64,000 nt of DNA from Hymenoscyphus infarciens (lineage: Eukaryota; Ascomycota; Leotiomycetes; Helotiales; Helotiaceae): NCBI GenBank assembly GCA_001414345.1, contig LLCB01000220.1, positions 36,981 to 100,980 of the forward strand. The letters are read 5' to 3'. A program made the translations under genes and the position numbers. Every line of letters begins with the position of its first letter. Position 1 is the first letter of the stretch. Shown one piece after another: positions 37,139 through 47,464 of the stretch. The notes below the pieces were generated by a model that was given only the letters and a program-made list of their open reading frames with translations, was not told the origin of the DNA and made no database searches.

Positions 37139-37503
37139 TTCGGATCAACATAACTACGCCCCGCAATCATCCCCACTTAAATGCCATGACGTAGATTGTC
37201 TTACCCCACGAGTTTGACGAATGGGCGTCAACCAGAACAGGGAAACTCGCATCCGCATCCAAGTGGCCTATCAAATCATTGATCTTCACAGCTTGTCTGC
37301 CTAGCTATTCCACAATCCGGGGTAGCTTCTGAGCTGGTGGTACTCGAGTACTTGGTGCAGGTGGTACCTGGTGGTACTTTTACAACCATATCTCGTCATC
37401 GTCTATTGCCTCCTCAGCTCAATTAAATTCATCTTCTGCATTCTCCCATCAACAACGAAAGAATCAGAATACAACTCAATAACGCATTCGATACATTCTC
37501 AAA

Positions 37504-39871
37504 ATGTCGTCCTGCTGCTTTGGCTCCCGCAAGAAGTCCCATCGAAATGGAGAAACAGAACCTCTCCTCCCCGTCTACTCAGACGATACCTCCCTCCAAC
37601 GCACCGCCCACCAAAAACTCCATTCCTACCAACAATTTCGAGCTCTCTCCAAAGGTTTCATGCCCAGTACCGAACAGGCAGTTGCAAATCTACGCACTTT
37701 CCTAGCAGCTGATGTCCTCAATCCTCGAACACCTGGGTTGACAGATAGTGGAAGATTGTTGACCAAATACACAAGACAATGGCTCTCAGACTTTGTTGAA
37801 TTGCTTGAGCATAAGAACGGAAGTGATCAGATTCAGGATTTCATTTGGTTCTTGCTGCAGGCTAGGGTTAAGGTGGATGTAGAGGATCTTGCGAGAACAG
37901 CGGGAAAGGCGAGAGCCAAGGCCGACGTTTCTGCTGGTAAGTTAATCAAATCCTCAATTTTTGCCGCTTGCGAGTATCTTTACGTGTGAAATATATACCA
38001 ATTCAAATAATACAGGCTACGAATCCCTCCGTACAATCTCAACACTCCTCCTAAGCAACTCCTCATTCCGCCTCTTCCTCACAGACCTAACCACAATCTC
38101 CAAACAAGTCTTCGCCGACACAGCAAACACACTCTCCGACGTAGCCGAAGAAGCAGCAAAGCAGGTCGAACCTTCTAGCTCTGAGAATGCAGCTATCAAA
38201 AGCAAAAGCACAGAAAATGTCGATTCCACCCGCCAGACTCCACCCACATCTCAAGACCTCGAAGAGAACGCAGAACAAATAGCAAGTGTCCTTTCCAATG
38301 GCCTCAAACAAACAGCCGACGAAGCAATAACAAGCACCCACCAAAACCTAACAACTCAAGAAAACAAATCAACCATGCTCCAACACCTCAAAGCAGCCGT
38401 AGCCCGTCTAACCCAAAGACCAGATTATTCCTCCTCCGTTGACACACTCTCAACCATCATCCAACGCTACGCAAAAGTCTATTCCCGAGCTTTGGATAAG
38501 ACCCTCTCAACTGTCCAAGACGATGTCGAGACAAACGATGAATTGGACCGAGCAGTTAAGAACGGTTGGTTACTACTATCAACCTTCGGCTCCAAAAAGG
38601 AATGGGAAGAACTAGAAAAAAGATTCAACACCGTAATGTCTCACGCCCAAAAAGACCCCGAGTTCGAAAAAATGATGGAAGAACTCGCCGCCTCAATCCA
38701 AAAAATGCTCACGGACCCCGATTTCTTCGATGAACCCTCCACAGCCGTCGACTCCCTCAAGGAGAAATACGACCAAGTAGGCGAAAGCGCAAACGAGTCA
38801 CCATTGAAGAAAGACATGGAAAGACTATTACAACAAGGAAAACGAACTTTTCATTCAGTGCTTAACGATCACGATGTATCTAAGCTACTATCTACCACCC
38901 TCAAGCTCTGGCAGATTCTAAATCCCCTTAATGTACACTCCAATCGCGAACTATTCCAGGATAGCTACACGATTTTCATTCCCATGCTCATCCAGGCTAT
39001 TCAATTCCTCCCTATCCCTCGGTTGGAAATCTCGGCTCCAGAAGTCGACTTGTTGCTGGAGAATTTGATCATTGAACCGGGAAGGACGATCAATAATTCA
39101 TCTTTCCTGCCTTTCAGATTCAAGGTGGAGACATATAACGATTTGACAATCCACAAGCGAAGATTCAGGACGGTAAGTACGGTAGCTAGTTTGGTGACTG
39201 TCAAGATCCAAGGTCTCAGTGTGAGAGCCGACGAAGTTGGTTTCTGGATGCGCGCTCACAAAGGATTATTGAGACTCGCCGACCAAGGTATCGCATCCTT
39301 CGAGTTGGATGATCGAGGCATCGACATCGAGATGGATATTGAAGTCGGAAAGGAAAGATTGGAGAAAGTTTTGTCATTGCGCGACGTTCGAGTCAAGATC
39401 CATCATCTAAGCTACCAGCTCAGACGAAGTAAATTCTCGTGTCTTGCTTGGATCTTCAAGCCATTCTTGCGTCCCATTCTCCGGAAGGTGCTCGAGAAAC
39501 AAGTCGCCACCGCCATTGCGGGCTTCGTCCATGCGGCTAACAGAGAGGTGTTGTATGCCAGGGAGAGACTCAGAGCTACAAGAATCAGTGAGCCTAAGGA
39601 TATCATGACATTCATCAGAGCAGTCATGGCTAGGTTGACACCAGAGGATGATCCAGACTTGTATGCTAGCGTTGGTGTTACTGGAACCAGTGATACCAGA
39701 GGTTCGGTCTTCGCTGGCGTGTATGCACCTGGATCAGTGGTTAAGCTCTGGGAGGAGGAAGCGAGCAGAGCAGGAGAGGTGGTGGATGATAACGCTGGAT
39801 CTGGTTGGCGTAATGACATCTTTGATGTTCCAACAGCTGGTGCTGCTGTAACGATGGCTGGTGTACTGTAG
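37504..39871 (+). CDS. HAM1-like (DUF5923/DUF4449) putative lipid-binding protein
   Basis: Two exons, 37504-37936 and 38016-39871 (79-nt intron, GTAAGT...ACAG), giving 762 aa. The N-terminus MSSCCFGSRKK has adjacent Cys residues and could be lipid-modified (inference). The N-terminal helical region (about 30-330, many Gln/Glu/Lys) matches the HAM1-like N-terminal family. The C-terminal part (about 470-660), with blocks such as VDLLLENLIIEPGR, FKVETYNDLTIHKRRF and HHLSYQLRRSKFSCLAWIF, matches DUF4449, which is related to BPI-type tubular lipid-binding folds. The start has A at -3. Family members are widespread in fungi and poorly characterised. Lipid transfer or membrane association is inferred from fold similarity. 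The 3' end of this frame overlaps, on the opposite strand, the frame of the next gene for 460 bp. Confidence 0.8.
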
Positions 39872-42170
39872 AGGCTCTCAAGTTGTTTTGTTGGGAGGCC
39901 AATTGATTTTCGTTCCAGATCAGACTGTTCCGTTCCTTCTCGTCGTGATTGTTGACTAGATTCATGTCCATCAGAGGTACCATCGAGGTTCTTGCACAAG
40001 TTACTGCAACTATCATCGCCACCCACAAGTAAGAAGCAACTTGGAGAGCTTGTTTCATCATCAATAAATTCCGAGTCGGAGTCATAGAGAACGAAATCAT
40101 CGTAAGGGTAAGAACTGATCGGAGAAGCAGAGGCAGTATTTCTGCCATCCAAGAGTTGTAGCCCATCTGAGCTTCTTGCATCCTTCCCATCTGATGACAC
40201 CTGTAATTGATTGGATAGTTGGAAACCGCCAGAGATTTGAAGCCCGCCGGGGTTTCTTGGGTTTTTGCCTGTGGGTAGTTGTGGACGAGCCAATAGCTGT
40301 GAGCTGTCTGAGAGTGGGTGCCCGTCTGGGTTTCTCGCATTCTTGCCATCCGATAGTTGTGAACCATCCGATACTTGGAAGCCATCCGAGCCCAGTGATC
40401 TTGAAACCAATCTCCCAAGCGATTGTTGCTCCAATAGTTGTAACCCAAATGGGCCTTGGAGAACAGTACTCGGTGCCATGCCCAGTTCTTGAGATTTCCC
40501 AACGGTGCTTAGGCCAGCGCTGTTCGGACTAACCAACTGTCGAGATACGTTTGAGCCGCCCGAGCTTCGCAAAGTTTCCCGAGCGAATGGCTGAACAGTT
40601 GGGGATTGTAGAAGCGAGCTCTCGCTGCCACTGCCCGATTGTCTTGGTTCTTGATAGAATAGTTCGCTGCCTTGGGAGTCAGCACGAAGGAGTGGCGCAG
40701 CCATTGGTGATTCTAGTTGTGAGCTAGATGGTGTGTTTACACCCGTCTCAGATCTAGAGAAGCTCGTGTTGCTAGTTGGTGATTCCACCAACTCGAATTG
40801 GCCAGAGTTATCTCTATTGTTTGGTTTGATGCGTGTCACTTGTAGGTCATCATCGAAGCTGAATCGATCGAATAGTTGCTGTTGGCTGTTATCGGCTTGG
40901 CTAGAATCTTGTACTGATGAGGATGGGTGTGGTCTGGTGTGAGCAACGCCCACTGAAGAATCTAGGAATTGATCGGAGCCAAGTGATGGCATGGTGTTGA
41001 GGAAATCGTTGAGGTTGTAGTTTGGTAGGAAATTGTTTGAGAATTGGTTTTGGTTTTGGTTGAAGGACATGTCCATAGGGGGATAAGAAAGATCTAGACC
41101 AATGTCGAAATTGAATTGACTGAGGTCTGTAGAATCAGCAGTGGGGAAAGACATGTCAAACTCGTTCCATGATGTGCTGTCTCCTTCTGGGAAGAGAACG
41201 AAATCATCAATGGTGTTGTATGATCCAGTGGCATCTTGAGGCGAAGATGAAGTGGAAGCTGTGATTGAAGGAGCCGCGGGAGGACTTGGGTTGGGGTGAC
41301 TTGAAGGGGTGGAAGATTTTGTGTTGTTGGAGGGGGTGCGGGTCATTTCTGTGGTGGAGCGACGGTGGGAAGGATCGCACTACCAAGATTGTGAGTGTTC
41401 AATTCTCCAACGGACATGAGAAATCGAAGGAGGATTGAATATAACCTAACTCAGTGTCTCAAATACCGAGGCAATCAAAATACACATTTTGAGTGCCCCA
41501 GAGATATCGAGTCAATGAGATGTTTTATGCGAAAAAGTCTGGGTAAATGATTAGTCGAGTAAGAATGAATGATACTTACCCTGATCTTCTTCTTCTTGCA
41601 TGCATCGCAAACCTTCATGATTCGCATGAGATGAGCATGCTCTCTCTGCTCCTTGGTCTTAGTACCTCTGCCAAGTGTGTTCGTCACATCAACTCCATCT
41701 CTTGTCATAATTGAGAAACCGGGCAATCTTGGCTCAGCAGCGGCCTTCTTGGTCTCCTTCTTTGCTTTCTTGCTCTTGGAAACCCTACCGGAGGAGGAGG
41801 CATTTCGAACTGGAGCAGAGAAAGATCCATAACCAGAATCTCCGAGTGTGGGAGATGTAGGGGTATAGACGGCAGGGCTGAATCCCGAGGATTGCGATTC
41901 AGTTGGAGATTGCTCAAAAGATGAGACTGGGAAGACGTGATAAGAGCGGACCAAAGCACCAGTGCTGAGGTCGACAGTTGCGTGGTTGTAGAAATCAATG
42001 GTTACCTCGGACAACTTCTCGGATTTAGAAGCTGTGCCGGGAATGTAAGCATCGACCATCTGCTCGAGTTCAACGGAGCCCAGGGCAGGAGTGAAAGTGA
42101 GAGGAGCACCCAGGAAAGCCTGAGTGATGACGAAGGTTTGGAAGGTAGGTTGGTGGTTGTTGAAAGACAT
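39412..42170 (-). CDS. half zinc-cluster protein (C-x2-C-x6-C-x3-H) with putative C-terminal membrane segment
   Basis: Two exons, 42170-41580 and 41379-39412, giving 852 aa. The 200-nt intron runs GTAAGT to TAG and falls exactly inside the zinc motif: CDACKKKKIR in exon 1, CDPSH opening exon 2. The motif (about 187-201) matches the first half of a fungal Zn2Cys6 cluster, but the second three Cys are missing and a His follows. It is preceded by a basic stretch (SKSKKAKKETKK, possible nuclear signal). Exon 2 is Ser/Gln/Asn/Asp-rich, with acidic FDDFVLY-like patches that resemble activation regions, and repeated DGxQLSDG-type units. Residues about 780-806 are hydrophobic and could anchor the protein, but this part is antisense to the HAM1-like coding sequence and may be spurious. 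The start at 42170 was preferred over an in-frame extension to 42476 that looks like leader sequence. It is perhaps a transcription factor; unproven. Confidence 0.7.
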
Positions 42171-43678
42171 TGCGATTGATTTTTGCGGGTGGTGTTGGAG
42201 TTGGAGGGGTATAATAGTAGCCTTGTCCGGGATATGAGGTGGTGGGACTTTTTTGCCTAGGAATCTCAGATGTGATTGCTTGTATGTAGGTAGTGGATTG
42301 AAATGAATGAGGAGGATTCTCGACCTGTGACTCAAGTATTCTTTGCCTTTGGGCATAGAATAACAGTGGTGCGTGGGAGAAGAGTGTTTTGCGTTAGACA
42401 GTAGTAAGAAAGGAAAGAGAAGAAGTTCCTGCCTCAAGGGAAAGGTCTGTTTCTTTAAGTTGACTCGTTCGGTCAACTCCAGAGTTGAGGGAATCGGCGA
42501 GATAAAAAGGGTTTAGCGTGCTGAGATGTAAGTGTTTACTAGCGCCAGATGACTCCTCACTAAATTCACGAGCTTAGCCGAGTGGTGGAGTGAGTTTGGG
42601 GTCTTCCACCACAACCTTTTTTAATTGAGAAAAGCGTTTAGAGAAAGTCCAAAATTCAGTAGAACAATTGATCACCTCACTTCTGTATAATTCCACGATG
42701 TGCGAGCCCTCTAGCCCAACTTCCTTACAGCACCACTCACCGAATTTGTTCTTTCACTTTCCCATTTGTAGTAGTGAATCTATCAACCCCCAACAAGCCC
42801 CTATCACTCATCTCCAAACTTACCAAAAACGTCTCGCCGAAACCCACTCGCGGGGCTGATTCTCCACCCTCCCATTGGTCCTCCGTCTTACGTCTCACTT
42901 CACAGGGTCGCAGGATGCAGCCCGCACATTTTGGCACTGCCCCGTTCCGACCATACAGGGGCTTTAGCGAAGGAAATGTGCCAATTTGTGGGTTCTCCCC
43001 GCAACACCAAAAACTGGGAGCCGCGATCACAGCCTCGAATTTACCCATCATGGCCTCAATCAAAGGTTTTGGATTGACCAGTTAGATTGTTTGAGGTTCT
43101 TGATCTAGCTATGACTCTATCTGCTCCCCACTTTTGCAATGCTAGCGCGCGGGATTTGGGATACAGAAATTAGTTGTAAAAGCGGCAAACACTATGGCAA
43201 GTCATCCCATTTCAAAACACGACAATAAACCTCATAAATCCTACTTTCCAAAGGCCTACCTGGAACACTCTCATATTTCCCGTACTAGAAATTCAAATGG
43301 TTTCCTCTCGTATGAAGCTATCCCGTGCCGCTTTTCATCTCAAAGACGGCCAACTTTCTGACTCACCACAGAGTCACCCATCTTGTTCATGCGCCAGCCG
43401 TAACTTGAGTATGACTGCATGAAAATCTGCACTTCCACGGTCGCGAAAAAGTGTATAAACCATCTACAAGCAGCAACTCCTCTCTACTCGAGTCCAGTAC
43501 TACAGGTACGTCGGTTGAAGAAAATCGCAAAACTAAAAACAAGAACCCCAGAAGATTTATAATCTATTAACCAGTCTCCGTAACAAAGCTTGCGATATTT
43601 TAAGTTGTTGTTGCGGTTTTATTGTAAAAGTGAAGAAAAAAAACACAAATACTTTTAGATTATGGAGCGAGTATAACA
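42171..43678. other. intergenic
   Basis: The first roughly 300 bp are the probable leader and promoter of the minus-strand half-cluster gene. No supported gene lies beyond it. Frames at 42668-43085 overlap on both strands and show no domain. Confidence 0.5.
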
Positions 43679-43853
43679 GCAACCAACCTAGATAGAAATC
43701 CAGCACTTCATTTTGCCGCACTACAAGGGCGGGTGGAAATAATGGAACTACTTCGAGCAAAAGGGGCTGACTCTAATGTAAAGGACAAGGAAGACTCCAT
43801 TCGGTTTAGCGGAACCTGATGCGAGAGTGATAGACTTATTAAAGGATGTGTAG
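43679..43853 (+). pseudogene. ankyrin-repeat gene relic
   Basis: The frame from 43679 reads NPALHFAALQGRVEIMELLR then AKGADSNVKDKED, a canonical ankyrin repeat with its xTPLHxAA-like helix and GAD turn. The frame then shifts near 43799. A second frame continues PFGLAEPDARVIDLLKDV to a stop at 43851-43853. An AG directly precedes the first codon (ATAACAG), suggesting the relic begins at an old splice acceptor. Nothing else of the gene is found nearby. Confidence 0.65.
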
Positions 43854-44490
43854 GGACTCTAACTAACCATGGGTAGAATAGTAAATACCAAAACTTCTTT
43901 AGATTCTGGTTTCATAGCTCAAACATGGTTACTTTTGCGCTTAATAAAGTATGAGTAGTACCAACACAGTATCCTCGAAACCACAGTACAAATTGCAGAA
44001 CCATTGAAACCCTAGATAAGCAATCATTACACGAAACCACCCACTAGCAAATGCAAAAAAACCACATCAAGCCCAATTCAAGTTCCACTCTTAAGAGATT
44101 TCGCGCAGGTGACAATAAGTACAACTTCATACATAACAGAAGAAGAAGAAGAAGAAGAAAAAGAAGAATCTATATGCAATCCCACCCATCTATTTCCATC
44201 CCACCAATCCCAATGCGCCGTGCGAAAAACTCCCAAGATTCGCATAATCGCAAAGTATGCCTCTAAATCGTTGAGAGAAACCAAAAAATTCTGAGAATGT
44301 TCAATCATAGATCCAAGGTCAAGAATCGTAAATAGCTTCACATCCCCCCTTCATTCGCATTTTCGTCATGATCATAACAGTCATCACGAAAATACACCAC
44401 CCCTCAAGAAGCTCTCCGGAACAGTCTGTCTACAAACCTCAAAAGGTGCCAGATCCCGCAATTTACAATACTTCGGTTTCTACTCAACTA
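43854..44490. other. intergenic and probable 3' flank
   Basis: Contains a short GAA-type microsatellite (about 44142-44167). The part near 44490 probably includes the 3' UTR of the minus-strand gene. An alternative final exon of that gene could extend to about 44420. Confidence 0.4.
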
Positions 44491-46368
44491 TCAGCAACTA
44501 CTCCATCCCACACCCGCATCCCCGTCCAAACACAGAAAAGGAAAACTTACAAAACTGCCTCTCCCAAGCATCCCAAAACCTTTAACATGCTTAACCCCAG
44601 AACAAACCCCAAAACTCCCCACCAAACTCATAAAAGCAACCGCCGGCATATGCGCCTTGACATTCGCAATAGACGGTACAAGTTTCTGAAAATCTGAGAG
44701 TGGCGAGGTGGAGAATGAGAGTGCCAGTGTGAGGGTGATGGATATCGAGGATAGGATGAGTAGGAGGAGGAGGATTGCAAGGGTTTTCGTCTTAGAAAAT
44801 ATCTCGGGTCGAAATGCCTCGGGGGATTTGGTAGTGGAAGTAGTTATCCGATAGCTGTAGTTGTAATTGTTTCCTTGGAATCTGTTGTTTGAGGGCGAGT
44901 TCTGATGTTGATTTTGCGGGAGGTACGGATAATCAGTCGCATTAGAATCCGGTCCTATCCCAAAATTCTGAAAGTGATAGTTCCCCGTATTCGGACTCCC
45001 ATTCAAACTTCCATTGAACCCTCCACCACTCTCATCATTTCGCGAGTCATAATTTTCAAAACCATCATAACTCGCAGCATAAGAAGCAGAGGTCGGGGTA
45101 TAAACCCACGCATCCCTCCCATCACTCCCATCCCGCCAATAACTAGGACTCCTAATAAACCGTCCATAAATCCACATCTCAAACTGCCCCATCCTCCTAC
45201 ACCTCTCGCAAGAAATCTCATTCATATTATCCTCAATAAACTGACACCCCTTACAGACCACCCGACATGCAGGATCTATACGTGTATATGCGAAATGCGA
45301 GCGTTCGAAATGGAGTTGCAAACTCTCGGGGCCGTTGAAGCGCTCGTTACAGAGTCCTAGGTAGCGACAGTTGAAGTAACCTTCTCGCAATACGCCGATA
45401 GCTAGCATGGCACCGTCTTGGTATTGCGAGTAGAGACTGTGACCTATTGGGTCTTCTGTGACGGCTTGGTAGAAGGGCGCTGAGTTGGGGGAGATTCCTG
45501 AGAGGGGGTCTAATCCGCCGCTGGAGGATTGGATGTCTAGTTGTGTACCATAAGGGACGGAGCTTGGCAGGAGGTTAGGATTTTGTCCTATGAATGAAAA
45601 TAGGTCACTGGTTTGCGGATTTGCGGTTGCTTGTTCCGTCGAGATAGATCTCGCGTGTCTCCGAGGAATCGATTTCGAGGAGCGAGACTGGTGCATAGAT
45701 CTCGGCCGTCGTTTTCGCATTTGGAGATTAGCTTGGTGGAGTTTTTCTAGACTTGCTATGTCGTAGTGCTCCAATGGGCAAGAGACTGCTCGTTTCCGAC
45801 AGACCCAGCATGATCCCAAGTAACGTATTAAGGCAGCCTTCGCCTTTGACTTCGGACTCAAACGCTTCCTGACGCGCTGCTTGACAATCTTCCCGTCAAA
45901 AGTCCTCAGTTCAGACTGTTGAACCTTCGCAGACGAAGGACTTTCGTCCCCGTCGAATGACATGACCGAAGAGAACTCCGTTTGACCATCGCCAATTGTA
46001 GAAACAGAAGGTGCCCTATGACGTTTCGAAGATGTACGAGAAGCAGTTGACTGAGGGGCTGACGGACCCGGGACACTGAGGTAGTTATGGGCAGGCCGTT
46101 GCTCATTTTGACGTTGCTCGAGTCCTTCTGCTAACTCCGCCGATTGAAACTCGATGTAAAGTTCCAATGCCCTATCTTTTTTGTCTGGGGGTATCGGGAT
46201 TGGGTATCGAGGGTAGGGAGGATCGGAAGGAGAAGGCGACGGTGCCTGAGGGGTTGGGTAATTGGAGGTTTGAACTCTCAAGCTCGGCTGAGTGTTTCTA
46301 GGAATGGTGGACTGTGGGTAGTAAGGATCCTGTCCCGTTTGAATGAATTCCATCTTTGGGCGATTCAT
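44491..46368 (-). CDS. half zinc-cluster plus C2H2 protein with C-terminal membrane segment
   Basis: Single long frame, 625 aa from MNRPKMEFIQ (46368; A at -3). The frame extends upstream to an ATG at 46485, which would add 39 residues. A basic region (RVRKRLSPKSKAKAAL) precedes CWVCRKRAVSCPLEH, the same C-x2-C-x6-C-x3-H spacing as the neighbouring gene. A basic stretch RKRRPR follows. A C2H2-like finger, C-x5-C-x12-H-x4-H (CRYLGLC ... HFERSH), lies in the second half, followed by two CxxC pairs. A strong hydrophobic helix at about 530-551 (LAILLLLLILSSISITLTLA) suggests a membrane anchor near the C-terminus. A GTAAGT at 44550 may be a donor for a last intron, so the final 20 or so residues are uncertain. 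It is possibly a membrane-tethered regulator; no function is known to me. Confidence 0.75.
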   Translation of the reverse strand: MNRPKMEFIQTGQDPYYPQSTIPRNTQPSLRVQTSNYPTPQAPSPSPSDPPYPRYPIPIPPDKKDRALELYIEFQSAELAEGLEQRQNEQRPAHNYLSVPGPSAPQSTASRTSSKRHRAPSVSTIGDGQTEFSSVMSFDGDESPSSAKVQQSELRTFDGKIVKQRVRKRLSPKSKAKAALIRYLGSCWVCRKRAVSCPLEHYDIASLEKLHQANLQMRKRRPRSMHQSRSSKSIPRRHARSISTEQATANPQTSDLFSFIGQNPNLLPSSVPYGTQLDIQSSSGGLDPLSGISPNSAPFYQAVTEDPIGHSLYSQYQDGAMLAIGVLREGYFNCRYLGLCNERFNGPESLQLHFERSHFAYTRIDPACRVVCKGCQFIEDNMNEISCERCRRMGQFEMWIYGRFIRSPSYWRDGSDGRDAWVYTPTSASYAASYDGFENYDSRNDESGGGFNGSLNGSPNTGNYHFQNFGIGPDSNATDYPYLPQNQHQNSPSNNRFQGNNYNYSYRITTSTTKSPEAFRPEIFSKTKTLAILLLLLILSSISITLTLALSFSTSPLSDFQKLVPSIANVKAHMPAVAFMSLVGSFGVCSGVKHVKGFGMLGRGSFVSFPFLCLDGDAGVGWSSC

Positions 46369-47464
46369 CTTCTTGGTGGTAGTGAAGGAGGAGGAGGGTG
46401 AGGCTGCTAGGCAGGTAGATAGAAACTCGAGGCTGTGATACTGGGCGGCAAGAAAGTAAGGCTGCGAAGGCAGTGCAGATCGCAAGAGGAAGATTGGAAG
46501 TATAAGAGAGAGGAAGAAGACACGAGATACCAGTAGGAAATAGATGAGAGAGAGTATGACCTACTTTGTTGAGGGAGGGGGGGGTGTCCTTGGACATTCT
46601 TAAAGATTCGACGAACGAGGCTCTGGTTCAGGCGCACTTGCTGCGTGAGGGCGTCGCCCGCCCCGACCCAACACCAGATGAGGACTTCGGTGTGAGTGGT
46701 TTGCGAGGGAAAAGGGCATTGTGCCAGGCGGAAAAAAGGCGATATGGCGACACGAATGCCAGTAGCGAAATGAGACTACTCGTTGGCAAAGGGCTACGCA
46801 CCATTGAGTGTGTACGTGTCGTGAATTGCGAGTTCATGGGGACTGAAGGGATTTTTGGAAGACTTGTGAAGATTTCACATTGCGAAGAAGTTCTCACGGA
46901 AGACAGTGAGAGCAGGACCTGTAGCGAGAGGCACAGGCCCGAAAGTGGCTGAGCCCCTGAAACCCGACAACTCGCAAGTATAAGATCACAATCTCAACAC
47001 ACCATTGAAACACCCGCCCTTACCCCAAAGAGCAAATACAAAGGAGGGCGATGCCGACAATGAATCTTGGGGCGAGGTACGCCTGTGCGTTTTTGAAAAT
47101 GAATCATTTCATTGACCGACTTCCAATTCTCTGAACATTTTGGCGGGAGGAGGGAAAAGGGAGGCCCCTCGAGAGGCCCCATACTCGTAAGTAAAGGCGG
47201 GAGACATCTCGTCAACCTTGAGTTTGCCACCCAAAAGAGCCTCATCTGGTACGTGGACCAATGAGAAATATAGCCTAAATGGTTTGCATCATGAACGAGT
47301 TTGAACTTTCAAGCCGGATCGTTCGTGAATGCGGGTAGGCACTTGCTGCGTTGTGATATATACATATGTACGCTATTGACTTCTTGATCTGAATTGATTG
47401 TTGATTGTCTTCTGCGAGAGCTATGCAATGCCCAAATGGCAATCATTACTTCGTGATATCTTCG
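46369..47464. other. intergenic
   Basis: The side near 46369 is the likely promoter and leader of the half-cluster gene, with in-frame and out-of-frame upstream ATGs. Open frames at 46566-46952 (plus) and 46628-46897 (minus) overlap and have no recognised domain. The side near 47464 is the 3' flank of the MTE1-type gene. Confidence 0.45.

Noticed and set aside
39648..40502. Frames antisense or shifted within the HAM1-like and half-cluster genes
   Set aside because: Shadows of the two supported coding sequences. Only the 460-bp overlap of the real frames was kept as a finding.
42571..42625. TAGCCGAGTGGT-like sequence resembling a tRNA-Leu/Ser A box
   Set aside because: No B box, no cloverleaf and no terminator T-run at the right spacing. 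Chance match.
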